Shown: positions 1 through 9,046 of the stretch, one piece after another
Position numbering within the stretch: position 1 is the stretch's first letter
Layout of the letters: each line of letters begins with the position of its first letter
Assembly: GCF_001646665.1 (NCBI RefSeq)
Contig: NZ_LWBU01000081.1
Span: 1 to 64,000 of the forward strand
Source of the DNA: Streptomyces noursei
GTDB lineage: Bacteria > Actinomycetota > Actinomycetes > Streptomycetales > Streptomycetaceae
Direction: 5' to 3'
Length of the DNA stretch: 64,000 nucleotides
Translations under genes and position numbers: made by a program
The notes under the pieces: generated by a model
Database searches by the model: none
Told to the model about the DNA's origin: nothing
What the model saw: the letters and a program-made list of their open reading frames with translations, nothing else

Positions 1-5
1 ATCTG

Positions 6-110
6 ATGAGCCTCGACACCGGAACGGCCGAGGGAGCGACTGAGCGCCCGGCGCCGCGACGAGAGCACCACCCCGCGCGAAGGAGCGACCGAGCGTGACC
101 CTCGACACCG
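6..110 (+). repeat. short duplicated motifs at the purL 5' end
   Basis: Two short motifs each occur twice. CCTCGACACCG is at 11-21 and 100-110; GGAGCGACTGAGCG (33-46) matches GGAGCGACCGAGCG (82-95) with one change. An ATG at 6 opens a 30-codon frame whose TGA (96-98) overlaps the purL GTG (95-97). Its first residues (MSLDT) mimic the purL start (VTLDT), so it may be a decayed copy of the purL start or a tiny upstream peptide. No function is claimed. Confidence 0.4.
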
Positions 111-2344
111 TCAAGCATGCGACCGAGACCCCTGATGTCGAGCAGCCGTGGGCCGAGCTCGGTCTGAAGAAGGACGAGTACGAGCGGATCCGGGAGATCC
201 TGGGCCGGCGCCCCACGGGGGCGGAGCTGGCGATGTACTCGGTGATGTGGTCCGAGCACTGCTCGTACAAGAGCAGCAAGGTCCACCTGAAGCAGTTCGG
301 TGAGAAGGCGCCGGAGAACGATGCGCTGCTCGTCGGCATCGGTGAGAACGCCGGTGTGGTGGATGTGGGTCAGGGGTATGCGGTGACCTTCAAGGTCGAG
401 TCGCACAACCACCCTTCCTACATCGAGCCGTACCAGGGTGCGGCCACCGGTGTGGGCGGCATCGTCCGCGACATCCTCGCCATGGGTGCCCGTCCGGTCG
501 CGGTGGTGGACCCGCTGCGGTTCGGTGCGGCCGACCATCCCGACACCAAGCGTGTCCTGCCGGGTGTGGTCGCGGGTATCGGCGGCTACGGCAACTGCCT
601 GGGGCTGCCGAACATCGGCGGCGAGGTGGTCTTCGACTCCTGCTACCAGGGCAACCCGCTGGTCAACGCCGGCTGCATCGGTGTGATGCGGCACGAGGAC
701 ATCCACCTCGCCAAGGCGTCCGGCCCGGGCAACAAGGTCATCCTCTACGGCGCCCGCACCGGTGGTGACGGCATCGGCGGTGTTTCCGTGCTGGCCTCGG
801 AGACCTTCGATGACACCAAGCCCACCAAGCGGCCGGCGGTGCAGGTCGGTGACCCGTTCCAGGAGAAGCTGCTGATCGAGTGCACCCTTGAGATCTTCAA
901 GGAGAAGCTCGTCGCGGGCATCCAGGACCTGGGTGGCGCGGGCCTGTCCTGCGCGACCAGTGAGCTCGCTTCGGCGGGTACGGGTGGTATGCGGGTGGAG
1001 CTGGAGACGGTGCCGCTGCGTGATGCGTCGCTCTCGCCGGAGGAGATCCTCATGAGCGAGTCGCAGGAGCGGATGTGCGCGATCGTCGAGCCGCAGCACG
1101 TCGACCGTTTCATGGAGATCTGCGAGAAGTGGGACGTCATCGCCACCGTCATCGGTGAGGTCACCGACGGCGAGCGGCTGGAGATCTTCTGGCACGGCGA
1201 GCAGATCGTGGACGTGCCCCCGGGCACCGTCGCCCACGAGGGCCCCACCTACCACCGCCCCTACGCCCGCCCCGCCTGGCAGGACGCGCTCCAGGCCGAC
1301 GACGCGAACAAGCTGCCCCGCCCGCAAAGCTCCGAGGAACTGCGCGAGCAGGTGCTGAAGCTGGTGGCGCATCCGAATCAGGCGTCGAAGGCGTGGATCA
1401 CCGATCAGTACGACCGGTTCGTGCAGGGCAACACGGTGCTCGCGCAGCCCGAGGATTCGGGCATGATCCGGATCGACGCCGACACGAATCTGGGTGTGGC
1501 GATCGCCACCGACGGCAACGGCCGGTACGCGAAGCTCGACCCCTACACCGGTGCGCAGTTGGCGCTGGCGGAGTCGTACCGCAATGTCGCCGCCTCCGGC
1601 GCGAAGCCGCTGGCGATCTCGGACTGTCTGAACTTCGGCTCGCCCGAGGACCCGGCGGTGATGTGGCAGTTCGCCGAAGCCACCCGTGGTCTCGCCGACG
1701 GCTGCCAGAAGCTCGGCACCCCGGTCACCGGCGGCAACGTCTCCCTCTACAACCAGACCGGTGAGGTGGCGATCCACCCCACCCCGGTCGTCGCCGTCCT
1801 CGGTGTGATCGACGACGTCAACCGCCGCACCCCCATCGCCTTCGCGGAAGAGGGCCAGCTGCTTTACCTGCTGGGCGACACGCGTGAGGAGTTCGGCGGC
1901 TCGGCATGGTCCGAGGTCGTCCACGGTCACCTCGGCGGCCTGCCGCCGGCGGTGGACCTGGACCGGGAGAAGCTGCTCGGCGAGATCCTGATCGCCGCTT
2001 CCCGCGACGGCATGATCGACGCCGCCCACGACCTGTCCGACGGCGGACTGATCCAGGCCGTCACCGAGTCCTGCCTGCGCGGCAACAACGGCGCCCGCCT
2101 CATCGTCCCGGACGGGCTGGACGCCTTCACCTTCCTGTTCAGCGAATCGGCCGGCCGCGCGGTCGTCGCCGTCCCCCGCAGCGAGGAACTCCGCTTCACC
2201 GACATGTGCGGCGCCCGCGGCCTGCCCGCCACCCGCATCGGCGTCATCGACGGCAACACCATCGACATCCAGGGCCAGTTCACCATCCCCCTGGACGAGC
2301 TCCGCCACGCCCACGAAGCAACCATCCCCGGCCTGCTCGCATGA
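95..2344 (+). CDS. purL: phosphoribosylformylglycinamidine synthase subunit PurL
   Basis: Catalyses the ATP- and ammonia-dependent conversion of FGAR to FGAM in de novo purine synthesis, working in the cytosol with the PurQ glutaminase and PurS. At 749 residues it has the usual length of the small, actinobacterial/Bacillus-type PurL. It shows the family motifs SHNHPS (residues 103-108), the glycine-rich [12 protein letters not shown] that follows, and the second-half motif [12 protein letters not shown], marking the two AIRS-like halves. The GTG start has AGGAG 9-13 bases upstream. A strong hairpin lies just downstream. The upstream sequence is too short to show purQ. In other Streptomyces I recall no convergent purN here, so the 3' context is unusual. 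Confidence 0.97.
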   Translation: MTLDTVKHATETPDVEQPWAELGLKKDEYERIREILGRRPTGAELAMYSVMWSEHCSYKSSKVHLKQFGEKAPENDALLVGIGENAGVVDVGQGYAVTFKVESHNHPSYIEPYQGAATGVGGIVRDILAMGARPVAVVDPLRFGAADHPDTKRVLPGVVAGIGGYGNCLGLPNIGGEVVFDSCYQGNPLVNAGCIGVMRHEDIHLAKASGPGNKVILYGARTGGDGIGGVSVLASETFDDTKPTKRPAVQVGDPFQEKLLIECTLEIFKEKLVAGIQDLGGAGLSCATSELASAGTGGMRVELETVPLRDASLSPEEILMSESQERMCAIVEPQHVDRFMEICEKWDVIATVIGEVTDGERLEIFWHGEQIVDVPPGTVAHEGPTYHRPYARPAWQDALQADDANKLPRPQSSEELREQVLKLVAHPNQASKAWITDQYDRFVQGNTVLAQPEDSGMIRIDADTNLGVAIATDGNGRYAKLDPYTGAQLALAESYRNVAASGAKPLAISDCLNFGSPEDPAVMWQFAEATRGLADGCQKLGTPVTGGNVSLYNQTGEVAIHPTPVVAVLGVIDDVNRRTPIAFAEEGQLLYLLGDTREEFGGSAWSEVVHGHLGGLPPAVDLDREKLLGEILIAASRDGMIDAAHDLSDGGLIQAVTESCLRGNNGARLIVPDGLDAFTFLFSESAGRAVVAVPRSEELRFTDMCGARGLPATRIGVIDGNTIDIQGQFTIPLDELRHAHEATIPGLLA

Positions 2345-2349
2345 ACGAG

Positions 2350-2396
2350 CCGAAGGCTGTGACCGTCTCCCGCGGGAGGACGGTCACAGCCTTCGG
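2350..2396. terminator. bidirectional terminator hairpin
   Basis: A perfect 18-bp inverted repeat (2350-2367 with 2379-2396) with an 11-base loop lies exactly between the convergent ends of purL and the purN-like gene. It should terminate both. Confidence 0.8.
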
Positions 2397-2403
2397 ACGG
2401 CGG

Positions 2404-3033
2404 TCAGGGGATCAGCACCCTCCGCCCCACCAGGCGGTGGCCGTGCCGGGCGATGCGTCGCACGACGTCGACCAGCAGGGTGCGTTCGACCTCCTTGATG
2501 CGTTCGTGCAGCCGGGACTCGTCGTCCTCGTCCCGGACCTCGACCACGCCCTGGGCGATGACCGGGCCGGTGTCGACGCCGTCGTCCACGAAGTGCACCG
2601 TGCACCCGGTGACCTTGACGCCGTACTCCAGTGCGTCGCGGACGCCGTGGGCGCCCGGGAAGCAGGGCAGGAGGGCGGGGTGGGTGTTGATGACCCGGCC
2701 GCCGAACCGGGCCAGGAAGTGCTTGCCCAGGATCTTCATGAAGCCGGCCGACACGATGATGTCCGGCTCGTACGCGGCGACCGCCTCGGCGAGCGCCGCG
2801 TCCCACGCGTCACGGGAGTCGAAGTCGCCCACCCGGCACACGAAGGTCGGCACCCCCGCCCGTTCGGCCCGTGCCAGACCGGCGATGCCCGGCCGGTCGG
2901 CCCCGACGGCGACGACCGTCGCCCCGAAGCCGGCCGGGTCGGCGGCGGACGCGTCGAGAAGAGCCTGGAGGTTCGTACCGCCGCCGGACACCAGGACGAC
3001 CAGGCGGGCACTCGATGTCTCTCGGAGTGTCAT
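2404..3033 (-). CDS. purN: phosphoribosylglycinamide formyltransferase (purN-type)
   Basis: Transfers a formyl group from 10-formyl-tetrahydrofolate to GAR in purine synthesis. The 209-residue length is normal. The formyltransferase motifs are present: SGGGTNLQALLD near the N-terminus, NTHPALLP giving N116 and H118, and DDGVDTGPVI giving D154, equivalent to the E. coli catalytic N106/H108/D144. The ATG (3031-3033) overlaps the TGA of the upstream regulator in an ATGA junction, so translation is probably coupled. In Streptomyces the housekeeping purN usually sits beside purH, so this copy next to purL and under an ArsR-like regulator may be a paralogue. Whether another purN exists cannot be seen here. 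Confidence 0.9.
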   Translation of the reverse strand: MTLRETSSARLVVLVSGGGTNLQALLDASAADPAGFGATVVAVGADRPGIAGLARAERAGVPTFVCRVGDFDSRDAWDAALAEAVAAYEPDIIVSAGFMKILGKHFLARFGGRVINTHPALLPCFPGAHGVRDALEYGVKVTGCTVHFVDDGVDTGPVIAQGVVEVRDEDDESRLHERIKEVERTLLVDVVRRIARHGHRLVGRRVLIP

Positions 3034-4016
3034 GACAGGGCGTCCACCAGTGCGTCCCCGCGGAGGGTGCGGGAGATCCGCACCTCCCGTCCCTGCCGCT
3101 CCCGGGAGAGCAGACCGGCCTGTTCCAGCTGCCGGCAGTGGTACGTCACCGTGCCGGCGGTGCAGTGGAGCATGTCGGCCAGCGTCCCCATGGAGACGGA
3201 CTGCGTCCCCTTGCGGAGGATGACCGCCCTCAGCTCGCCGAGCGTCAGCGCCAGCGGATCGGCCGACGACGCCTCCTCCGGGTCGGCGCTCCCCCGCAGC
3301 AGCCGGCCGAGACCGGCGAGGGGGTACCCGATGTGGGCGTGCCCGTCCGGGTCGACGCGATGGACGCACGCACGTGTCCCGGAGACGAGAGGCGTGAGCG
3401 TCATCCTGCGCAGCGGGGTCGCGGGTGTCCGCGGCGCGTTCGCCGGGAGCACGAGATTGCCGTCCGCGAAGGAGATGCGGGGGCTGAGGTCGGCGAGAAC
3501 CGCGCCCATCGCCCCGGTGACGGAAGCCACACCGATCCGCCCGACCTCCCTTTCGAGGAATGGTTTACTCCGCTGCCACAGCTCGGCCAAGGAGGCCCAT
3601 ACCGCGCGGGCCATAGCGGCGTAGGCGATAAGAAATCGAGACGGATTGTCGATGACTTTGCGCCATACCGGCGGTACTTTTCCGTCATACAGTCGGCCGA
3701 GATCGGCGAGCAGCACCTCGGGTGCCGTCTCGGCAATTCTCTGGGTCTCCTCACGGACGCTTCTGCCACCCTCGTCCCCGCTCATCCAGAGAAGGCGGGG
3801 AACATGAAGGGTGCCGGTCGAGGTGAGGGGCCCGGCCACGTCCGACAGGTGGTCCGGGCAGGCCGCCCTCAGCGACCTCCGCCAGCCCGCCGGCACTCCC
3901 TGCGGCACCCCGAAGGTGTCGGCCAGCAGGGAAAGAACCGACATACCGGGCTCAATAGATACGGATACTGGTATGTCCACACGTGCGCCTACCTGAAGTC
4001 GGACGATTTCGTCCAC
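3030..4016 (-). CDS. ArsR-like winged-helix transcriptional regulator
   Basis: A 328-residue regulator. Its C-terminal part (about residues 250-320) is a winged helix with the pattern LADMLHCTAGTVTYHCRQLEQAGLLSR cut into recognisable pieces: LADMLHCTAGTVTYHCRQLE forms the HTH and the following residues the wing, as in ArsR-type proteins. The long N-terminal part has no motif I can name; it resembles the sensor-like domains of Streptomyces ArsR proteins of the DUF5937 type. The GTG at 4014-4016 was chosen because GGGGGAG lies just upstream, while longer frames would start in non-coding sequence. It is first in a two-gene unit with purN (4-base overlap), so it probably controls that gene and itself. 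Its ligand is unknown. Confidence 0.75.
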   Translation of the reverse strand: MDEIVRLQVGARVDIPVSVSIEPGMSVLSLLADTFGVPQGVPAGWRRSLRAACPDHLSDVAGPLTSTGTLHVPRLLWMSGDEGGRSVREETQRIAETAPEVLLADLGRLYDGKVPPVWRKVIDNPSRFLIAYAAMARAVWASLAELWQRSKPFLEREVGRIGVASVTGAMGAVLADLSPRISFADGNLVLPANAPRTPATPLRRMTLTPLVSGTRACVHRVDPDGHAHIGYPLAGLGRLLRGSADPEEASSADPLALTLGELRAVILRKGTQSVSMGTLADMLHCTAGTVTYHCRQLEQAGLLSRERQGREVRISRTLRGDALVDALS

Positions 4017-4384
4017 TTCGCTCCCCCGTTTTTCAGTGTTCAGCGGTGACCCGCATGCGATCCGCATGCCGAGGAAGCACCCTCGGCACACCAGGTGTTG
4101 CGACCTCGAGGATCTGTCAGTTCGGCGATCTGCGCACCGCGGCCGCTGCCGTGAGCGGCCCGGGCGACCCCGGACGCGGGGCAGGGCCTCCGGCCCCCGG
4201 TCCGCCGTCATGGCGCCGGGTCCGGCGGGAAAGGAACGTGCGCATGGTGCTACCTACCCTGCCGAAGCGAATGAGTGCACAGATCGGGCGAGGGCAAGGC
4301 ACGACACCGTCCCCCCGCACGGCGATCCTCGCCTTCGATCCTTACTCAGCGCCCGGCCGAAGGGCCATCCGAATAGGTTGCCTG

Positions 4385-5557
4385 ATGTTACATTGCACAT
4401 CTGTGAAGCGGCATCAGAGGTGCGCATCGGCGCCCAATTGCGGCCAAGCCGAGCCAAAGGCTCCCTGCGATTGGGCGAAGGGCCTGTATCGCCAAGCAGT
4501 AGTTGAAGGCGATATCTTTATTGATGCCATACCGGATTGCTTGCGGAAACTTCAACTGCTCGTCATGTCCGGCGAGGAGGACGGGCCGGCCCGCGCGGTG
4601 CCGCCCCCCGTCGCCGCCGAGGCGGCCCTCCGGCCCCTGGAGGAGGCGATGGCGCGGCTCCGGCGGGAGGCGTCGGAGATCCGGGCCGCCGTGGCGGCGT
4701 ACGACTCCGTGTACTCCGAGGGCAGGGGCCGTACGAGGGAGAGCCTCACCGTCGTGCACGGCAAGCGCGCCATCCACCACGCGCTGGAGGCCGCCGCGCA
4801 CAGGTGCGCCACCGAGGTCCTCGTCGCCCAGCCCGGCGGCGGCCTGCCCGCCGAACTGCTGCAGCGGGGCCTCGCGCTGAGCCTGCCGCTGCTCGCCCGG
4901 GGGGTGCGCCAGCGCACGCTGTACCAGCACTCCGCACGGACCCACAAGCCGACCCTCACGCACGTCGAGCAGCTCCTCGAGCACGGTGCCGAGGTCCGCA
5001 CCCTCGCCGAGATGTCCGACCAACTCATCATCTGCGACGAGGACGTGGCGTTCCTCCCGTCCGCGGAGGACGGGGGGCGCGCGATGCTGATCGCGACCCA
5101 CCCGGACCTGGTCCGGTACCTCCGGGTGATGTTCGAGCGCTCCTGGGCGCAGGCCGCGCCGGTCGACCCGTCGGCGTCCCGGCGGCCGGACAGCCCGTTC
5201 ATGACCGACCTCCAGCGGACGATCCTGCGGGCCGTTGTCGAGGGCGAGACGGACGAGCGCATCGCCCGCAGGATCGGCCTCAGCCGCAGGACCGTGGTGT
5301 CCCACATCCGCAAGGTCGCCGAGCACTTCGGCAGCAACAGTCGCGCCCAACTGGGCTTCCTGCTCGCCGGTTCCGGCCTCCTCGACGACGGCGTCGCCCC
5401 CGCGGGCGCTCCGGAGCCCTCGCCGGGCCGCGCCCGCCGGAGCGCCTCGGGCGGCGCGGAGGACGGTGCGGAGGACGGCGCGGAGGACCGCGCGGAGGAC
5501 CGCGCGGAGGGCGGCACCGCGCCGCACAGACCGGCGTCGCCCTTCACGTCCGACTGA
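4385..5557 (+). CDS. LuxR-type helix-turn-helix regulator
   Basis: About 390 residues. The C-terminal GerE/LuxR-type HTH spans roughly residues 274-330 (VVEGETDERIARRIGLSRRT, then VVSHIRKVAEHFGSNSRAQL). The central part resembles the phospholipase-D-like or TrmB-like sensor region of Streptomyces LuxR orphan regulators, with RPLEEAMARLRREASEIRAA as a helical linker. The N-terminal segment (GLYRQAVVEGD) fits the usual start of that family. The start is uncertain: ATG 4385 lacks a clear ribosome site, and ATG 4565 is an alternative. The 3' end encodes an acidic tail of repeated GAED/RAED units absent from typical relatives. The first 180 bases are less GC-rich than the surroundings. It is transcribed divergently from the ArsR-like regulator. 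Confidence 0.75.
   Translation: MLHCTSVKRHQRCASAPNCGQAEPKAPCDWAKGLYRQAVVEGDIFIDAIPDCLRKLQLLVMSGEEDGPARAVPPPVAAEAALRPLEEAMARLRREASEIRAAVAAYDSVYSEGRGRTRESLTVVHGKRAIHHALEAAAHRCATEVLVAQPGGGLPAELLQRGLALSLPLLARGVRQRTLYQHSARTHKPTLTHVEQLLEHGAEVRTLAEMSDQLIICDEDVAFLPSAEDGGRAMLIATHPDLVRYLRVMFERSWAQAAPVDPSASRRPDSPFMTDLQRTILRAVVEGETDERIARRIGLSRRTVVSHIRKVAEHFGSNSRAQLGFLLAGSGLLDDGVAPAGAPEPSPGRARRSASGGAEDGAEDGAEDRAEDRAEGGTAPHRPASPFTSD
5453..5514 (+). repeat. 12-bp tandem repeat in the 3' end of the LuxR-type gene
   Basis: About five imperfect copies of a 12-base unit of the type GCGGAGGACGGC or GCGGAGGACCGC encode (G/R)AED repeats in the protein's tail. Such a tract can expand or contract by slippage without changing frame. 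Confidence 0.7.
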
Positions 5558-5925
5558 CCCGCGCCGGCTCGCTCCCCCGCGCCGCCGGGCCACCCGCACC
5601 CGGGTGGCAGCGCTGGCCGCCGGGCGATCGCGCGCACGTACGGTGCCTCACCCGGGAGGGGTGTCCGCCGCCCTGTCCGGCGGCCGCGCCCGCCCCGGCG
5701 CACGCCCGCCGCCGCTTTTCCCTGCGGCCACCGGGAAGTGACGCTTCTTCACCTCTGCGCAGCACTGTCGTTTTGCCCTGGTTGAGGCGGAGCCGATTAT
5801 GCGACGCATTACCAACTCTTTACGCGGGCCCTCCGCAACCTCTCCCGCCCCCGGAGCGGTTGTCACAGCGTCCGATCGTCGGACAGGCACCACCGTCGAA
5901 CGACCTCCCCCGTCGAAGGAGCACC
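5558..5925. promoter_or_regulatory. non-coding region upstream of small secreted protein gene
   Basis: The first 160 bases are extremely GC-rich and low in complexity, with no gene recognised. The second half is more AT-rich and holds the likely promoter: a TTGCCC at about 5773 and TTATGC about 18 bases later is one plausible -35/-10 pair. A strong GAAGGAG site lies at 5915-5921. Confidence 0.4.
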
Positions 5926-6354
5926 ATGTCCCTCCCCCTGACCCGCCGGATCGCCCGTGCCGCGCTGCTGGTCGCAGCAGGCGCAGCTCCCGTGGTCGGT
6001 GCGGCCGGCTCCGCAAGCGCCGTGGACCTCCCCAAAGCCCCCGAGCTGGGCGGCGTGAGCAGCCTCGACACCGCCTCGGCGACCGAGACCGTCAGCGGCG
6101 CCACCACCAGCACGACCGGCACGGTCCGCGAGGCCGGCGGCAAGGCGGTGCGGCAGGCCGTGCCCGCCGCCGGCGAGGCCGTCGCCGGGGCGAGCGGCAC
6201 CGCGACCCCCGCCGCCGAGAAGGCCGCCGGTGACGCGGCCGGCGCCGCCGGCGGGCTGGTGACCGGCGCCGCGGGCGCCGCACCCACCGAGGCGCTCGCC
6301 GGCGGCGTACCGGCGGACCTGCCGGTGCGGACCCTCCCGGCGCTGGGCGCGTAA
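5926..6354 (+). CDS. small secreted Ala/Gly-rich protein
   Basis: A 142-residue protein with a clear Sec-type signal peptide (basic RR near the start, a hydrophobic AALLVAAGAAPVVGAAGSAS core, and likely cleavage around SASA). The mature part is rich in Ala, Gly and Thr with no catalytic motif. Similar small secreted proteins are widespread in Streptomyces, often loosely annotated as ATP-binding or secreted proteins, with no established role. The start is set by GAAGGAG just upstream of ATG 5926. It is followed by a strong terminator, so it appears monocistronic. Confidence 0.75.
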   Translation: MSLPLTRRIARAALLVAAGAAPVVGAAGSASAVDLPKAPELGGVSSLDTASATETVSGATTSTTGTVREAGGKAVRQAVPAAGEAVAGASGTATPAAEKAAGDAAGAAGGLVTGAAGAAPTEALAGGVPADLPVRTLPALGA

Positions 6355-6370
6355 CCGCCCGCGGCAGCGC

Positions 6371-6405
6371 GAAGGGCCCGGGGAGTCACCCTCCCCGGGC
6401 CCTTC
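6371..6405. terminator. terminator hairpin
   Basis: A perfect 15-bp stem (6371-6385 with 6391-6405) and a 5-base loop between the convergent secreted-protein gene and dapC. It probably acts in both directions. Confidence 0.8.
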
Positions 6406-6424
6406 GGCATGCGTGGCCCGGCCC

Positions 6425-7522
6425 TCAGCCCAGCCGCTTGACCGCGGCCTCGACCCGCTCGTCGGTGGCCGTGAACGCCACCCGGACGAACCGCTCGCCC
6501 GCCGCGCCGTAGAAGTCACCGGGAGCGGCCAGGATGCCCAGGGACGCCAGGTGGGCGACGGTGTCCCAGCAGGGCTCGTCGCGGGTCGCCCACAGGTAGA
6601 GGCTGGCCTCGCTGTGCTCGATCCGGAAGCCGTGCGCCTCCAGCGCCGTGCGCAGCGCACCGCGCCGGGCCGCGTAGCGGGCGCGCTGCTCGGCCACGTG
6701 CGCGTCGTCGCCGAGCGCCGCGACCGTCGCCGCCTGCACCGGCGCGGGCGTCATCATCCCGCCGTGCTTGCGGATGCGCAGCAGCTCGCCGAGGACGTCC
6801 GCGTCACCCGCGATGAAGGCGGCACGGTAGCCGGCCAGGTTGGAGCGCTTGGACAGCGAGTGGACGGCGACGATCCCCTCGTACGACCCGCCGCACACGT
6901 CGGGGTGCAGGACGGAGACGGGGTCGGCCTCCCAGCCGAGCTCCAGGTAGCACTCGTCGCTGAAGACCAGGACGCCGTGCTCGCGCGCCCAGGCGACGAT
7001 CCGGATCAGCTCGTCCTTGGGGACGACCTTGCCGGTCGGGTTGGACGGCGAGTTCAGCCACAGCAGCTTCAGCCCGGCCGGGTCCAGCTCCGTCGGGTCG
7101 TCGTAGACGACGGGGGTCGCGCCGCACAGCCGGGCGCCGACCTCGTACGTCGGGTAGGCGAGCCGCGGGTACGCCACCGTGTCGCCGGCGCCCAGGCCCA
7201 GCTGGGTCGGCAGCCAGGCCACCAGCTCCTTGGAGCCGACGACCGGCAGGACGTTGGTGTGCGCGACGCCGCGCGCGCCGAGGCGCCGCTCGCACCAGCC
7301 GGTGAGCGCGTCCCGCAGCTCGGGGGTCCCCCACACCGTCGGATAGCCCGGCGAGTCCGCCGCGGCCACCAGCGCCCGCCGGACCACCTCGGGAACGGGG
7401 TCCACCGGGGTGCCGACGGACAGGTCCACGATGCCGTCCGGGTGGGCCATGGCCGTCTTCTTGTACGGCTCGAGCCTGTCCCACGGGAAGACGGGGAGGC
7501 GTGAGGAGACGGGGGAGGACAC
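6425..7522 (-). CDS. dapC: succinyldiaminopimelate transaminase
   Basis: PLP-dependent class I/II aminotransferase making N-succinyl-LL-diaminopimelate, for lysine and for the LL-DAP of Streptomyces peptidoglycan. The 365 residues include the N-terminal signature SRLPVFPWDRLEPYK seen in actinobacterial DapC, the NPTGK motif (residues 161-165), SDECY (about 188-192), and the PLP lysine K225 in SLSKRSNLAGYR. The GTG at 7520-7522 gives the family's usual N-terminus; longer frames run into the fdxA intergenic space. It follows fdxA by 83 bases on the same strand, an arrangement common in actinomycetes, and may be co-transcribed with it. Confidence 0.92.
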   Translation of the reverse strand: MSSPVSSRLPVFPWDRLEPYKKTAMAHPDGIVDLSVGTPVDPVPEVVRRALVAAADSPGYPTVWGTPELRDALTGWCERRLGARGVAHTNVLPVVGSKELVAWLPTQLGLGAGDTVAYPRLAYPTYEVGARLCGATPVVYDDPTELDPAGLKLLWLNSPSNPTGKVVPKDELIRIVAWAREHGVLVFSDECYLELGWEADPVSVLHPDVCGGSYEGIVAVHSLSKRSNLAGYRAAFIAGDADVLGELLRIRKHGGMMTPAPVQAATVAALGDDAHVAEQRARYAARRGALRTALEAHGFRIEHSEASLYLWATRDEPCWDTVAHLASLGILAAPGDFYGAAGERFVRVAFTATDERVEAAVKRLG

Positions 7523-7605
7523 GGTGCTCGCTTTCTTCTGCGTCAGGGGTGATACGCGTCGGTCCCGTACAGCGGCGGGGGCCGTACGGGACCGAGGATG
7601 CGCTA

Positions 7606-7926
7606 TCAGCCGTTCTGCGGCGGCAGGGCGGCGATGAACGGGTGGTCGCGCTCGATCAGGCCCAGCTTCGAGGCGCCACCGGGCGAGCCGAGGTCGTCGA
7701 AGAACTCGACGTTCGCCTTGTAGTAGTCCTTCCACTCCTCAGGAGTGTCGTCCTCGTAGAAGATCGCCTCGACCGGGCAGACCGGCTCACAAGCACCGCA
7801 GTCGACGCATTCGTCCGGGTGGATGTACAAGGACCGCTGGCCCTCGTAGATGCAGTCGACGGGGCACTCCTCGATGCATGCCTTGTCTTTGACGTCGACA
7901 CAAGGCTGCGCGATGACGTAGGTCAC
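7606..7926 (-). CDS. fdxA: seven-iron ferredoxin
   Basis: A 106-residue electron carrier of the actinobacterial 7Fe type. The ligand cysteines are all present: C9, C17 and C50 for the [3Fe-4S] cluster, and C21, C40, C43 and C46 for the [4Fe-4S] cluster, with an additional C25 typical of the family. The GTG start at 7924-7926 is preceded by GAGGAGG. It sits upstream of dapC and is divergent from the GNAT gene. Likely partners are cytochromes P450 or 2-oxoacid oxidoreductases, but none are in the window. Confidence 0.95.
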   Translation of the reverse strand: MTYVIAQPCVDVKDKACIEECPVDCIYEGQRSLYIHPDECVDCGACEPVCPVEAIFYEDDTPEEWKDYYKANVEFFDDLGSPGGASKLGLIERDHPFIAALPPQNG

Positions 7927-8039
7927 GCTGGTCGTTCCTCCTCGGTAGGGCTGTGTGCGCGGGAGCGCGGCGTCGTCGATGCCCGCACCTAGTATCTCCG
8001 TTCTCGGGACGGAACCGAACAGGAGGGGCGGACACAGCT

Positions 8040-9041
8040 GTGGAATTCACTGCGGGCGGACGGCTGGAGGTCCGGATCGACCCCTCTGACGTGGGTAAAC
8101 GAGTCTCCGTCCGCCGGTTGAGCGACACCGGAGCACGGCCGGAGACGTTCACCGACACGGTCGGTGTTCTCACATCATGGACCGGCGGTGTGCTGCTGAT
8201 CACACGACGGACCGGCGAAACCGTCCGCATCGCGGAATCGTCGCTGGTCGCGGGCAAGGTCGTGCCTCCCGCGCCCGCCCGCCGCAGGGGCCCCGCGGCC
8301 GGGTTCGAGGAACTCGCGAGGGTGACCGCCCGGGCCTGGCCGCCGGTGGAGGCCGAACCGCTCGGGGAGTGGACCCTGCGGGCGGCCTCGGGCTTCACGC
8401 GCCGGGCCAACTCGGTGCTCCCGCTCGGCGACCCGGGCATGCCGCTCGACGACGCCCTGGCCCGCGCGCGTGCCTGGTACGAGGAGCGGGGCCTGCCCCC
8501 GTACGTCCAGGTGGCGACCGGCGCGGAGGGCACCCAGGAGCCGCTGTGCGCGGCGCTGGAGGAGCGGGGCTGGCGCCGTGAGGTCACGGCGGAGGTACGC
8601 GTCGGGGGCCTGGCCCCCGTCGGTGACCTGGAGCCCGGTGACGTACGGCTGTCGAGGTCGGTCGACGAGGCGTGGCTGCGCCGCTACAACCGGTCGGGCG
8701 TCCCCGGCCCCCACGTCCTGGGCGTCCTGAACGGCGGCCCGTCGGTGTGGTTCGCCTCGGTGCCCGGTGCGGGCGGTGTGCCCGCCGCCGTCGGGCGGTG
8801 CGTGGTCGACGGGCGGTGGGCCGGTTTCATGGCGGTCGAGGTGGATCCGGAGCAGCGGCGGCGCGGCCTCGGCACCGCCGTGATGGCGGCGCTCGCCCGG
8901 CGGGCGCTGGAGGAGGGCGCGTCCGCGGCCTGGCTCCAGGTGGAGACCGACAACCGGGCCGCCCTCGCGCTGTACGAGGGGCTGGGCTTCGCGGTCCACC
9001 ACCTCTACCACCACTTCCGATCTCCCGAAGCGGGTACGTGA
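8040..9041 (+). CDS. GNAT N-acetyltransferase (Rv0428c-like)
   Basis: A 333-residue protein with two parts. A small beta-rich N-terminal domain (about residues 1-75, with RRTGETVRI) resembles the Hfq/SH3-like head of Rv0428c-type acetyltransferases. The C-terminal GNAT fold carries the acetyl-CoA loop VDPEQRRRGLGTAVMAALAR and the family ending NRAALALYEGLGF. The substrate is unknown. GTG 8040 is preferred because AGGAGGGG lies about 12 bases upstream; an upstream ATG would extend over the fdxA promoter. Only 5 bases separate it from the next gene, so the two are likely one transcript. Confidence 0.85.
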   Translation: MEFTAGGRLEVRIDPSDVGKRVSVRRLSDTGARPETFTDTVGVLTSWTGGVLLITRRTGETVRIAESSLVAGKVVPPAPARRRGPAAGFEELARVTARAWPPVEAEPLGEWTLRAASGFTRRANSVLPLGDPGMPLDDALARARAWYEERGLPPYVQVATGAEGTQEPLCAALEERGWRREVTAEVRVGGLAPVGDLEPGDVRLSRSVDEAWLRRYNRSGVPGPHVLGVLNGGPSVWFASVPGAGGVPAAVGRCVVDGRWAGFMAVEVDPEQRRRGLGTAVMAALARRALEEGASAAWLQVETDNRAALALYEGLGFAVHHLYHHFRSPEAGT

Positions 9042-9046
9042 GGCGT

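Noticed and set aside
1906..3624. Long open frames opposite or overlapping purL, purN and the ArsR-like gene
   Set aside because: They arise from high GC content; they have Arg/Pro-rich sequence with no family motif and contradict the clear genes.
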